Assembly: GCA_900491605.1 (NCBI GenBank)
Contig: UESW01004014.1
Span: forward strand, 258,266-322,265
Direction: 5' to 3'
Source: Calamus simplicifolius
Taxonomy: Eukaryota > Streptophyta > Magnoliopsida > Arecales > Arecaceae
Length of the DNA: 64,000 bases
In this document: one piece after another, positions 10,703-20,961 of the stretch
How the letters are laid out: each line of letters opens with the position of its first letter
How positions within the stretch are numbered: position 1 is the stretch's first letter
Translations under genes and position numbers: made by a program
Notes under the pieces: generated by a model
Seen by the model: only the letters and a program-made list of their open reading frames with translations
The model's database searches: none
What the model was told of the DNA's origin: nothing

Positions 10703-13266
10703 TTTATATATGGTATGGTTAGAAGGTTCAAATAAGCAACATATAAAAAAATATAATATCAATTAAAAATATAAAGATATGATATAAAAAATTATTATAT
10801 AAATTTACGTATATGAATATAATATAGATCAAATATTTTTAGATTGAAATATTTTATAAGAACAACTTGATGAACTTGTTCTGGTTACTGGGTTTGATCA
10901 ATTGAACCAATGTCAACAACATGAGATTCGCCCTTTGAACCCTGTCCCCAGAAATACATGACAACTTGATCTTAAATGAGCCAATTCATCTGATGAAGCT
11001 CCAAGATCCAAAGACACATTGGATCCACCTTGGAAAACCAAAGCGCGTTGTCCTCTGAGCACTGTCCCTAGAAATGCGATTGCTTGTCACTTCTGGATCC
11101 CAATGCTAGTGCTGGCACTTAGCGGTGCAAACCTCACCTAAACCAACACATGTACATTCCCCTGCCTTCCTTAGAGCTAACACTAAGGACATTATTATTA
11201 CCAATTATATGCCTTCCAGTAGATTAAGTGAATCCAACATAGTGGTTGAACCTTAATAAAATATAAACAACATGAGCTTAAAATAATATGAGAGGTAAAA
11301 GAGGCACGTAACATTGAGAATGGCTCCGTGAGGTTTGGTCAGGGGAACAGGGGACACCACACGTGGGCACAAGCTTTTGATGCAAAAAGAAAAAAAAAAA
11401 TGAAAGACTTATATGCATGGTTATCGAAACCGAATTGAATTGGTCTATTGAATCGGTTTGAATTGAAATTTTAAGATTAAAATTTTAATATAAAATCAGA
11501 TGTGTAAATATTTAGAATAATTCGATTAATTCATCCTTATATATTAACTAATTTATTTATTTTATATTAAAATAATTAATTAATGATTTAACTAGTAATT
11601 TAATGATTGAATCAGTGATCGGTGATGTTGGATCGGGCTCGGCCGGATCTGGCAACTATGCTTATACGAGTCATTTGGGTCATCGGCACACGTGGAAAGT
11701 ATTCGGAATGGAGCGCAGCTTCCGCGCGTGGGGATTTTCAACGCGCCAGCGCGCGTGAGTGTTGGTGACTTGGCCGAGGGTTCATTGAGCGTTTCTTGGG
11801 AAAGACGAGCACGGAACGAAACTTAAACCCACCTATAATATTATTCAAAAGAGAGGCGGGGAATCTGGCCTCAATTTCCCTTCTAAGTTTTCAAAAGCTC
11901 ATCACTTTCTCTTTTTCTTTTTCTTTTTTTTTTGAAATAAATTCCATCCTCGTTCGGTGGGGGCGGATTAGTAAATGACTCGTAACAAAAAGTTTGGGAT
12001 TTAACCATTGATTCATGTGGTTTCTTACGGGCTACGGCACTCCTTCTTTAGGTTGAAATCACCTTAGCCATTAATTAAAACAAATTTATTTAAATATTTT
12101 GGCAAATAACTAAGTTGCTTTTCTTTTTCTTTTTTTATTTTAAAGCTGAATCTTGTTTCCGTATCCTTTTCTTGCTCTCCTTCTTCTTCTTCTAACTTCT
12201 TTTCGAAGCAAACCTTATCTTATATCTTTTCTTGGTCTCTTCTCTTTTCTTTTTTTTTTTTTCTTTCCTTGCATGCTGCTACCTCAATTAATAGATCTCT
12301 TGTTTCTCTTCTATTATAAAATCTGTTTAATCGATTGATCCATATCCTCATAGGGCTCAACTAACGATGAGATGATGCCACTCTCAAAAGAAAAGTCTAT
12401 CCAAACAGTATCCAGATAATATTAAGCTAAATTACATCAGGTAGCAAAAATCTGTACATTGTTATTAATCAATGTTTTGAAAATTAAATTAAAAAATAAA
12501 TTGGCTTAACATTTGAATCGTAGGTCAATCAGTTCGGCCGAATAGAACAATTTGATCGGATCAGATAATATGATTAATTTTAATTTAATAATAAAAATAA
12601 TAAAATATAAATATTAATTTAAATAAAAAATTAAAAATCATGTTAAACCGATTTGAAGCTCTTTCGGTCCGATGGGTAATTTTAATTTTTATCGGATTAT
12701 ATAATGATTAATTTAATAATAAAATTGGATTGAATTGGTAATCAATTTTCAATTAGACTAAATCTAATCTATTACAAATAAATCAAATGCTCAAGGAAAA
12801 CATAAAAAAAAAAAAAGCCCTTGCCCTTTTGGGCACCATAGCAAAAATCATGAATCATCTTGAGTTTAAAGATAACACCTTCTAATATGTGATTGCGAGA
12901 TTTAAGGTCATAAAATAGATTAGATGGTGTCAATCAAAATAATTGAAAACAATTTTATCGCATTTCAAGTAATTTTCTTTTTTTAATAATTGTGACCTCT
13001 TCAAAAGGATAACTCCTTCATCCAGCATAAATGCATGAGATTTATAACCTGCTTGTACTGCATGTTGACCAGCACGGGGTCTCTAGTTCCCGTTCCTTTA
13101 CGTCTGTCTCGGCTCTATCAGATAGCGACGAGTTTGCCAGGTGGAATCTGGTCAACCGTCTTGGATTTCAATCCTGTAGCGGTCCGCCAACCAATACCAC
13201 TCAGTTGAATCCACTCGCGGACTCGGCAAAACCGGAAACATCCAAGAAAATCTCCAACCCTTCGCC
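10703..13266. other. AT-rich intergenic DNA, no gene seen
   Basis: No supported coding region. There are T-rich and CT-rich tracts at 11900-11940 and 12115-12265, and poly(A) at 12807-12820. From about 13030 the composition becomes GC-richer and leads into the promoter of the gene at 13360. Confidence 0.6.
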
Positions 13267-13275
13267 TATATAAAA
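13267..13275 (+). promoter_or_regulatory. TATA box of the 13360 gene
   Basis: TATATAAAA lies 93 bp before the start codon. A start site about 30 bases downstream would give a leader of about 60 bases containing the (GA)n run. Confidence 0.7.
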
Positions 13276-13359
13276 TTTCCAATCCCATGCCCATGCAAGA
13301 GAACCCACCATAGAAGAGAAGAGAAGAGAAGAGGAGATCTAGAGAGAGAGAGAGAGATC

Positions 13360-13866
13360 ATGGGCAGGACAAGGATGGAGGAAGCCAGGTGCAAGAGACA
13401 CCCAAAGCACCAGCAGTCAAAAGGGGTGTGCCCCTTCTGCCTCCGAGAGAGGCTCTCCGGCCTCCTCGCCGCCTCATCTTCGGGAGCGTATTCTTCTTCG
13501 TCGTCCCTCTCTTCGTCGGCTTACTCTTCTGACTCCGAGCTCTCCTCGTCGGCCACCAGTACTCCTCGCTGCCATGATCTAAAGAGAACAAAGCTGTCTC
13601 TTCTATTCAAGGCAAAAGATGGTGATGGCGCTCGGCTGATACCGCTGACGAAGAGCCGGTCTTTAGCTTTTCCGGTGTTCGGTGGTCGGAGGAAGGAAGA
13701 CAAGAAGGAGACGGAGCAAGAAGAGAAGGGAAAAGGAACGGAGAAGAAGAAGAAAAGAAGGTTTTGGTCGAAGTTGTTTGGTGGCTCTTCGAGGTCAGGT
13801 GAGGTCGGTGGTGCTTCGCTGCACTCCAGGTCGACGTTGAAGGAGAAATCCCTCTCATTTGTATGA
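13360..13866 (+). CDS. Small plant protein with Cys/His N-terminal motif and Lys-rich C-terminal part, 168 aa, function unknown
   Basis: A single open frame from ATG 13360 (MGRTRMEEARCKRHP) to TGA, without introns. Residues 11-28 read C-K-RHPKHQQSKGVCPFC, a C-x2-H...C-x2-C pattern that could bind a metal. A long Ser-rich region follows (about residues 37-68), then LTKSRSLAF (about 95-103), a Glu/Lys-rich helix, a basic RRFWSKLFGGSS block (about 137-148) and GGASLHSRS. The N-terminus resembles the CxxHP...GxCPxCLxERL signature of the OCTOPUS/DUF740 family, but the protein is much shorter. The purine-rich leader and TATA box support a real transcript. The frameshifted copy at 8606 is its tandem paralogue. 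A second in-frame Met at residue 6 could also serve as start. Homologues are common in plants as far as I recall, without an established role. Confidence 0.85.
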   Translation: MGRTRMEEARCKRHPKHQQSKGVCPFCLRERLSGLLAASSSGAYSSSSSLSSSAYSSDSELSSSATSTPRCHDLKRTKLSLLFKAKDGDGARLIPLTKSRSLAFPVFGGRRKEDKKETEQEEKGKGTEKKKKRRFWSKLFGGSSRSGEVGGASLHSRSTLKEKSLSFV

Positions 13867-14587
13867 CAGGCTTTTTTTTTTCTTCTACTTCGTCCTTTTT
13901 TTTTTTTTTTTTTTTGATAGCAGGATCCGATCGAGTCTCCGTTAGTGTACAGATCAAGGAAAAATCTGGAAGAACTTATATTATCTGGTGGTTATTCTGT
14001 CGATAGATAAACATTATTTGGCATTTTTCACAATTTGTTCGCATGAAATAATACTGAACAAAATAATATTTTTTTAAAAAAATAGATATCTATGCTATCT
14101 GTGAACGATGCTGAGAAAATAGCAATTTTTTTTTTTGAGTTTAATATAATAGCCTTGTTATTTTTCAATATGATCACAATTACAGCCGCTGTAACAGTAA
14201 TTGTTCTATTCCTAAATTAAATGATGAGATGAAAATTATGACTGTTGCATCCATGACTACGATTAGTAGGGTTTCAAGAAGCTTGGAGCTGATTTCGTGT
14301 AGGTCGGCGAATTTTTTTTCCAATTAATTTGCTCCCTTCCTTTCCATGGTTATAGATTATGGGTATACGTATGTGATAATGTAGATCAAGTCCAGAAAGA
14401 GGAAAACTCAACAGATATAGTCTAATCGTATTTAAAACAGATGAAATCTGAACATTAAAAATAAAGATAAGAGATAGAAATAGACTGAAAATAAAAAAGA
14501 TCAGGGCCAAAATGTTCCACCCAAGCATTAATGCCTAAAGGGTTCTTCAAGAAGCCTTTAATTATAGGTTCTGCGGCTTTGAATGGG
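13867..14587. other. 3' flank and intergenic DNA
   Basis: Contains the probable 3' UTR with two T-runs (13870-13880, 13897-13915). No further coding region is supported. Confidence 0.6.
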
Positions 14588-14598
14588 AATATATAAAA
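14588..14598 (+). promoter_or_regulatory. TATA-like promoter in front of the left direct repeat
   Basis: AATATATAAAA lies about 40 bases before the left copy of the 480-bp repeat, which would place a transcription start at the repeat's edge. The repeat then carries a good splice donor (CTTCCAG|GTAAGT at 14763/14764), so the pair could be the start of a transcription unit whose body I cannot identify. Confidence 0.4.
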
Positions 14599-14630
14599 CG
14601 CGAAGGGCCTCCTCTTTCGCATTCGATATC

Positions 14631-15116
14631 GAAGGAAGAGAGGACAGGAAGCGAGTGGGGAGATGGGAACAGAGGAGAAAGATGGGGTTTATCTAATCCC
14701 CAAAAATTTTAGGCAAACATAAAGTATGGAGCTTAGGTGGGTGGGCGCCACCTCAGCTTCCAGGTAAGTAAAGGGAAAGAGAGAGAGAAGAAAAAAAAGT
14801 GTAGAGAGACAGGAACGATCGGTGGGAATGCACACCCAGCTTGCATCCTAACATAAATCATCTCTCAGGAAGTCTTCATTCCTTTTTTTTTTTTCACACT
14901 CTAAATGATATTTTAAGCATCCATGAGTGGTAAATGCAAAGCGTCCAACAGCACTGGAAACAATTAATAACCAAGATGTTCGATTCTGCAAGATAACGGC
15001 TCTTTCCTCAACCTCTAATTATGCCAAGCCCGGGTCCAGCAAGATCACCTTTCTCATAATCTGGGCCCTGGCTCAAGCGACGCGGGACGGGCATAGGATA
15101 AAGGGAGCGAAGGAAT
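14631..15116 (+). repeat. Direct repeat, left copy (about 486 bp)
   Basis: Matches 20481-20961 with only scattered single-base differences and small indels. It begins GAAGGAAGAGAGG and ends GGAGCGAAGGAAT. It has no TG...CA ends, no primer site and no coding frame, so it is not an obvious LTR. It contains a splice-donor-like CAG|GTAAGT. The copies bracket the MULE region. Confidence 0.9.
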
Positions 15117-15580
15117 GGAAAAGACTTTATACATCGCCCTTGATGCAGTAAGGCCTACGTGGGCTGTACCGTCTCTTCTGATTGGTTCACGTGGTTCCTA
15201 CGTGAATGATCTACCGGGCGGTATGGCTCTGCTTTGATGTTACGTTCTGAACGTGACGGCCATTTAAAGCAGTTCGCTTTTTTTTTAAAATTAGCGTGCA
15301 GACGAAAATGCCCTTTCCCTCCATCTAGCGCCATTTTACGTTATACTTCATCTGTGCAAGAAGAACTCTCTTTCTTCCCCGGTCGAAAGAAAATATTTCA
15401 GCTTCGAGGCTGAAAAACCTGGCTACTGGAGTCTTTGTACAAAAACTTCTGGAGGAAATATCATCCGCAGCACAAAGTAAAAAGTCTTTCTTCCCACTTC
15501 TTTCTAAAGCTCCTTTATTACACCAACCGTTTTTCTGGTTAGAGTTAGTTAATGTGTGACCAAACATTTAATGCGCGGGT
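15117..15580. other. Spacer between left direct repeat and MULE terminal region
   Basis: Unique-looking DNA of moderate GC content. ACGTGG-type words (15166-15205) resemble plant promoter boxes. The words GAAAATGCCCTTT near 15305 recall MULE or CACTA ends, but no inverted partner was found on the right. No coding region. Confidence 0.5.
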
Positions 15581-15694
15581 AACTTCCTTAGAACAAAATA
15601 GTTATGACATTCTGGGAGTCATAACTGTTTAGAGTTTACTGTTTTGTAAGCACGAATGTCATACTCTTTTAACTAGGATGTTATACCTCATGAA

Positions 15695-16524
15695 CTGGGG
15701 TGTCGTCAGAGTGGTTCGGCCTATATTCCCCGTTATTTCCTGTCCATATAGCTCTAGTGTCGTCGTTAAAGCTATGACACCCCTGATATACTGTTAAGAC
15801 ACCGTAGTTACAAGCCTAGGACACCCGTGCTCCAAACGAATGCTGGAGAAAAGCCTCGCGATACCCCGTATGGAGAACAATCCCCGCGACACCCCGCTTT
15901 AACAGTCACGTCATCGGTGTCATCGCCTAAAAGATAGGGTGTCGTAAGATGAGAAATGGGGTGTCGTTAACAGCCTGAGTCGGTGCTGTCGTCGTTCGTG
16001 ACACCCCAGTTGAAAATTATGACACCCTAGCTCTCATCTGACGACACCCCAGGAGAATTGGATTTCGGCCGAAACTCCTTCGAGACACCCCTGTTGAAAG
16101 CTCACGACACCCGTGCTTAGAACTGACCGCGCGGACAATCCCCGCGACACCCCAGGGAGAATTGGATTTCGGCCGAAACTCCTTCGAGACACCCCTGTTG
16201 AAAGCTCACGACACCATAGCTTTAAGGCGATGACACCCGTGCTTAGAGCTGATCATGGAGAGAACCCCCGTGACACCCCTTGTCGAATTTGGCCGAAACT
16301 CCTTCGTGACACCCCAGTTAAAATCTAATGACACCCTAGCACCAATGCTACGACACCCGTGCTTAGAACTGACCGCGCGGAGAATCCCCGCGACACCCCA
16401 GGGAGAATTGGATTTCGGCCGAAACTCCTTCGAGACACCCCTGTTGAAAGCTCACGACACCCTAGCTTTAAGGGGATGACACCCGTGCTTAGAACTGACC
16501 ACGGCGAGAAGGCCCGCGACACCA
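15695..16524 (+). repeat. Left GACACCC minisatellite array, part 1
   Basis: Units built around ACGACACCC and CGTGCTTAGAACTGACC recur. A longer repeating block starting GGAGAATTGGATTTCGGCC begins at 16052, 16156 and 16402, with a diverged copy near 16285, a higher-order period of roughly 104-130 bp. Reading frames over it are consequences of the repeat, not genes. Confidence 0.85.
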
Positions 16525-16580
16525 AGTTACTAAAATTTATTTTTATTCATCACAAAAGAAAAAAAAAAGTACATGAGCCC

Positions 16581-16838
16581 TCACTGGGGCTTGACATCTG
16601 CTTCGGTCGCTGCGTCGGCGATCTGGCGCTGGAGGGACTCTACTTGCCCTCCAGCCGGCTGTTGGCCCGACGCAGGACCTCTGATCTTTCTTATTGAAAC
16701 GGCCATGTATTGCTCGGCCGCCCTGTTGAGTCGCTCGCTGATTGCGAGCGACTCCGCATAGACCTCCGCATCGATGGTGACCGTTGTGCGGCGGCTCCCA
16801 TGGGTGCCAGTAGATCGCCCCTCGCCTCTAGAAGCCAT
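16581..16838 (-). CDS. Hypothetical 85-aa protein inside the MULE minisatellite
   Basis: The minus-strand frame starts at ATG 16838 in good context (GAGATGGCT) and ends in TGA after VKPQ. The first 20 residues are basic and rich in Gly/Ser/Thr (MASRGEGRSTGTHGSRRTT). The remainder is rich in Ala, Glu and Gln and looks helical (AESLAISERLNRAAEQYMAV; VESLQRQIADAATEAD). A TATA-like TTAAATATGG lies about 60 bases upstream and an AATAAA about 35 bases downstream. No family recognised. The segment is not minisatellite and differs in base composition from it, so it may be a captured gene piece or a second MULE gene. It could also be a chance frame. Confidence 0.35.
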   Translation of the reverse strand: MASRGEGRSTGTHGSRRTTVTIDAEVYAESLAISERLNRAAEQYMAVSIRKIRGPASGQQPAGGQVESLQRQIADAATEADVKPQ

Positions 16839-17075
16839 CTCAGTATCAGTTTGAAAGATCAGCTGAAAAGGTGATTAACGATGGCATTCCCCCATCCATA
16901 TTTAAGGTACTCCTGGCGGGTGTTTCGATTGCCACGCGCCACCATCTCAGTGGGCGGTTCACAGGAATCGAATCGGTGAGCCCCCCCCCTCGTTGAGTTT
17001 CGAGGGATGGGGAACAGAAGAGTTTCGGGAAGCCAAATAACCGTAGTAAGTTTTACGTCGTCCCAAGAGAAAACC

Positions 17076-17510
17076 TCACGACACCCAAGGATGATTGGAT
17101 TTCGGCCGAAACTCCTTTGCGACACTCAACTTGAAACCTCACGACACCCTAGCATCAATCCTACGACACCCGTGCTTAGAACTGACCATGGAGAATCCCC
17201 GTGACACCCCAGGAGAATTGGATTTTGGCCGAAACTCCTTCGAGACACCCCTGTTGAAAGCTCACGACACCCTAGCTTTAAGGCGACGACACCCGTGCTT
17301 AGAACTGACCCGCGGACAATCCCTGCGACACCCCAGGGAGAATTGGATTTCGGCCGAAACTCCTTCGAGACACCCCTGTTGAAAGCTCACGACACCCTAG
17401 CTTTAAGGCGACGACACCCATGCATTAACAGTGAACCCACGGGTGTCGTCGCCTTAAAGCTAGGTGTCGTGAGATGATAACTGGGGTGTCGTATTGTTTT
17501 AACCTTCGTG
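17076..17510 (+). repeat. Left GACACCC minisatellite array, part 2
   Basis: The same block recurs at about 17090, 17212 and 17338, continuing the array beyond the inserted ORF-bearing segment. Near 17440-17480 the motif turns round (GGGTGTCGTCGCC, GGTGTCGTGAG), forming an inverted arrangement against the preceding copies. Confidence 0.85.
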
Positions 17511-17597
17511 TCCTAAATCCTAATCCTTTGTCAGCATATATTGACAACTAAATCTATGGATATCATTGTTCATGACTGCGTGCCTATATTTTCACAG

Positions 17598-19985
17598 TTG
17601 ATGCTGAAATTGTAGATCGGAAAGAAATCGATAACACTCCCGGCCGTGCACCTTCACCCGTCGCTCCAAATGCAGTGGATGATATTGTAGTTCCTCAAAC
17701 TGGGATGGAATTCAATTCAGCAGATGATGTATATACGTTCTACAATGGATACGCGAAACGAGTTGGTTTTGGAATCACAACAGTGTGTAGCAGGGCCAAC
17801 AACAAAAAACAACTTTGCTTCAAGCACCTGGCGTGTTGGAGGCAAGGAAAATCTAGAAAATCAGAGAAGAGTATGAATCATAGGGATACTGGGAAAGTTG
17901 ATTGTATGGCATCCATAAAAGCAAGACTGAATGCTACAGTGGTAAGTGGATATTGGATGAGGTTTCTCTAGAACATAACCATGGGATGTCCATAACATCA
18001 ACTGGTTATCTACGGTCGCATAGGAGGATCAGCACACCAGAGAAGGCAGAGATCAGCAATTTACATGCCGTGAATGTTCCGACGACTCAGATATACTCTG
18101 CCATAGCAAGGAGAAAAGGGGGCAGAAGACAATTGGATTTCACCGAGAAGGATGCTCGTAACTTCATTTGTCGCGAACGTCAGTCTAAGCTGAAAGAAGG
18201 AGATGCTCAGTCGATGGTAATTCATTTCGCCGAAATGCAACTCAGAAATCCCAATTTCTTCTATACCTTAGACCTCAATGATAATGGTCATCTGATGGAT
18301 TCATCCAAGGTCAAGATTGGCATGCACATACTTCGGTGATGTTCTAAGCTTTGACTCAACGTACTTGACAAACAGATATCAAATGCCTTTTTGTCCATTC
18401 GTTGGGGTCAACCATCATGGACAGTCCACCTTGCTTGGATGCGCATTGTTGTCTGATGAGAGTACTGAGACATATAAATGGGTTTTTCAGACTTGGCTGG
18501 ATGCAAATGGTGGTCAAGCACCTATTGCCATGATAACTGACCAAGATAAGGCAATCGAGGCTGCTGTCAAAGAAGTTTTTCCTAACACACGACATCGATT
18601 TTGTCTTTGGCATATATTGAAGAAGATACCTGAAAAGATTGGCCACATTTGCACGGCAAATCCCAAGTTTATGGTTGATTTCGATGAGGCGATATATGAT
18701 TCATTGACCATACAGTCATTCGAGGAAAGGTGGGCACATGTTATGGAGAAATATAAAGAATGCAAGTCTATAGATTGGTTCAATGTCCTTTACGAATGTC
18801 GGGATAAATGGGTCCCAGTTTACCTAAAGGATACATTCTTCGCAGGTTTGTATGTCATTGTCTTTGGTTCATGTTCGCGTTAAACGCTTTTTTTTTTGTT
18901 GACAAAATTTTGAACAGGGATGTCATCTTCACAAAGGAGCGAGGGCATTAATCACTTCTTCGATGGGTTTATAAATTCGAAGACAACACTAACGGAGTTC
19001 ATAAGTAAGTACGAAGATGCCTTGGAAAAAAGATACGAGGCCGAAAATGAGGAAGATAATAGGACGTTGCAAACGATTGCTTTCCTAAAGACATCATCAC
19101 CTTTTGAGAGACAAGCTGCAGGAAGGTATACAAGGCGCATTTTCAAAAAATTTCAGAATGAGATCCTTGAAATGGCTGCATCAAATACAAAATTGATCAA
19201 GGAAGCTGGCAACAGTTGTGTATATTCCGTAAAGTCGTATGAAAGGATTGAAGTCGATGGAATGGCAAGGAGATGATCAAAGATTATATCGTGTCATACG
19301 ATAGAAATATTGAGGATGTCCAATGCCAGTGCCGATCCTTTCAGTTCAAGGGGTACCTGTGTAGGCATGCCCTGTTGGTTCTTCATCAAAGTGACGTATT
19401 TCGTTTACCAGATAAATACTTCTTGAAGAGATGGTGCAAGGACATGAAATACCAATTCGACGAATTCGACTGCAATACTGAGGGTTATGATAAAAGCACA
19501 CGAAAATCACGGTACGCAGTGACAATTTTTTAATTGAAATGTCTTAATATTTGTTTCGTTAATATTATGTTAATGATTGTAGATATAGTTTGCTGAGTCA
19601 TCGGATGATGAAGCTCGCAGAGATAGCCTCCATGTCTGAAGATGCATTTAATGTAGTGATGGATGGTCTAACACCTATATTCAAAATTGCCGTGGATGCC
19701 AACTGCGCAGCTAAACCACGTACAGAGCTTGTAATTCAAGATCCTGAACAAATTAGGACGAAAGGTCGCCCGAGAGAGAACAGATTAAAGAGTGGAGTCG
19801 AGAAGAAGTCAAAAAGATCAAGGAAAAATCAGGTCAAGGAAAGAGCTGCTTCAAGCATCAGGCAGACTTGTTTGCAGTCTATTAATACTGAAGAGGACCT
19901 GGAGAGAATTGTTCCGCCTTCCGAAACTTTGATGGACGAATTTGATGCTTATGTATTGAGTCAACTTACACAAGAGCATATATAA
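17598..19985 (+). pseudogene. FAR1/MULE-type transposase with three frameshifts
   Basis: Related to the DDE transposases of Mutator-like elements and to FAR1/FHY3 transcription factors derived from them. In order: a FAR1 DNA-binding domain (FYNGYAKRVGFGI, about 17735-17775; C-x-n-H at LEHNHGM near 17970-17990); the MULE domain with aspartates in LSFDSTYL (about 18350) and MITDQDKA (about 18530) and the RFCLWH motif (about 18595); and a SWIM zinc finger CQCRSFQFKGYLCRHAL at 19324-19374. Two introns have proper GT-AG ends: 18846-18917 (joining FFAG to MSSS) and 19512-19582. Frame breaks lie near 17945, 18310 and 19265. The frame before 17675 extends to an acceptor CAG at 17597, so an upstream exon probably existed. 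The C-terminal tail is basic and ends at 19983-19985. Confidence 0.85.
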
Positions 19986-20080
19986 AACACGGGTGTCGTA
20001 ACTTTTGAATTAGGGTGGCTTGGTCGCAAATGAAGTGCTTTCAAAATAGGGTGTCTATTTCAGTAAAATGAAGTGCTTTT

Positions 20081-20460
20081 AGCGCGACGACACCCCAGCT
20101 CTTGGCTAACGACACCCTAGCTCTTGCGCGGCGACACCCGAAAGGCGGAAACCTACGACATCCCAGTACTCGCGAACCGACACCGAAGATTTTAGCGCGA
20201 CGACACCCCAGCTCTTGGCTAACGACACCCTAGCTCTTGCGCGGCGACACCCGAAAGGCGGAAACCTACGACATCCCAGTACTCGCGAACCGACACCGAA
20301 GATTTTAGCGCGACGACACCCCAGCTCTTGGCTAACGATCCCTAGCTCTTGCGCGGCGACACCCGAAAGGCGGAAACCTACGACATCCCAGTACTCGCGA
20401 ATCAACACCGAAGATTTTAGCACGACGATACCCCAGCTCTTGAATAACAACACCTCAGCT
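20081..20460 (+). repeat. Right minisatellite: 113-bp tandem repeat, about 3.3 copies
   Basis: Copies starting AGCGCGACGACACCCC begin at 20081, 20194, 20307 and 20419, giving periods of 113, 113 and 112. Each unit carries four to five GACACC-type words. The copies are almost identical, so the array arose recently. Overlapping frames on both strands are repeat artefacts. Confidence 0.95.
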
Positions 20461-20480
20461 TAAAGCGGGAGGGAGGGATG

Positions 20481-20961
20481 GAAGGAAGAGAGGGACAGGA
20501 AGCGAGTGGAGATGGGAACAGAGGAGAAAGATGGGGTTTATCTAATCCCAAAAATTTTAGGCAAACATAAAGTATGGAGCTTAGGTGGGTGGGCGCCACC
20601 TCAGCTTCCAGGTAAGTAAAGGGAAAGAGAGAGAAGAAAAAAAAAAGTGTAGAGAGACAGAACGATCGGTGGGAATGCACACCTAGCTTGCATCCTAACA
20701 TAAATCATCTCTCAGGAAGTCTTCATTCCTTTTTTTTTTTCACACTCTAAATGATATTTTAAGCATCCATGAGTGGTAAATGCAAAGCGTCCAACAGCAC
20801 TGGAAACAATTAATAACCAAGATGTTCGATTCTGCAAGATAACGGCTCTTTCCTCAACCTCTAATTATGCCAAGCCCGGGTCCAGCAAGATCACCTTTCT
20901 CAGAATCTGGGCCCTGGCTCAAGCGACGCGGGATGGGCATAGGATAAAGGAGCGAAGGAAT
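20481..20961 (+). repeat. Direct repeat, right copy (about 481 bp)
   Basis: Partner of 14631-15116 in the same orientation, including the splice-donor-like CAG|GTAAGT. It is followed directly by a short TATA/ATAT run instead of the sequence that follows the left copy. Confidence 0.9.

Larger units (their letters stand above)
15580..20470 (+). mobile_element. Decayed MULE (Mutator-like element) with minisatellite-rich ends
   Basis: A FAR1/MULE-type transposase pseudogene lies in the middle. Both flanks are arrays of short GACACCC/GGGTGTC units, 15695-17510 on the left and 19985-20460 on the right. The outermost stretches (AACTGGGGTGTCGTC near 15694; on the right, inverted, AGCTGGGGTATCGTC near 20430) have matching layouts in opposite orientation, which suggests degenerate terminal inverted repeats made of these units. 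Exact ends and a 9-bp duplication could not be fixed, so the limits are approximate. Confidence 0.6.

Noticed and set aside
16113..17477. Several frames reading LRTDRAENPRDTPG-like peptides
   Set aside because: They repeat with the minisatellite period and change frame with it; translation artefacts.
15695..17510. Possible CRISPR-like array
   Set aside because: Units are contiguous and imperfect with no constant repeat and unique spacers, and the DNA is plant nuclear. It is a minisatellite.
20106..20453. 115-codon minus-strand frame
   Set aside because: It arises from the 113-bp tandem repeat; a repeat artefact.
14631..20961. Interpretation of the 480-bp direct repeats as LTRs
   Set aside because: No TG...CA ends, primer site or target duplication, and the interior encodes a DNA transposase, not gag-pol.
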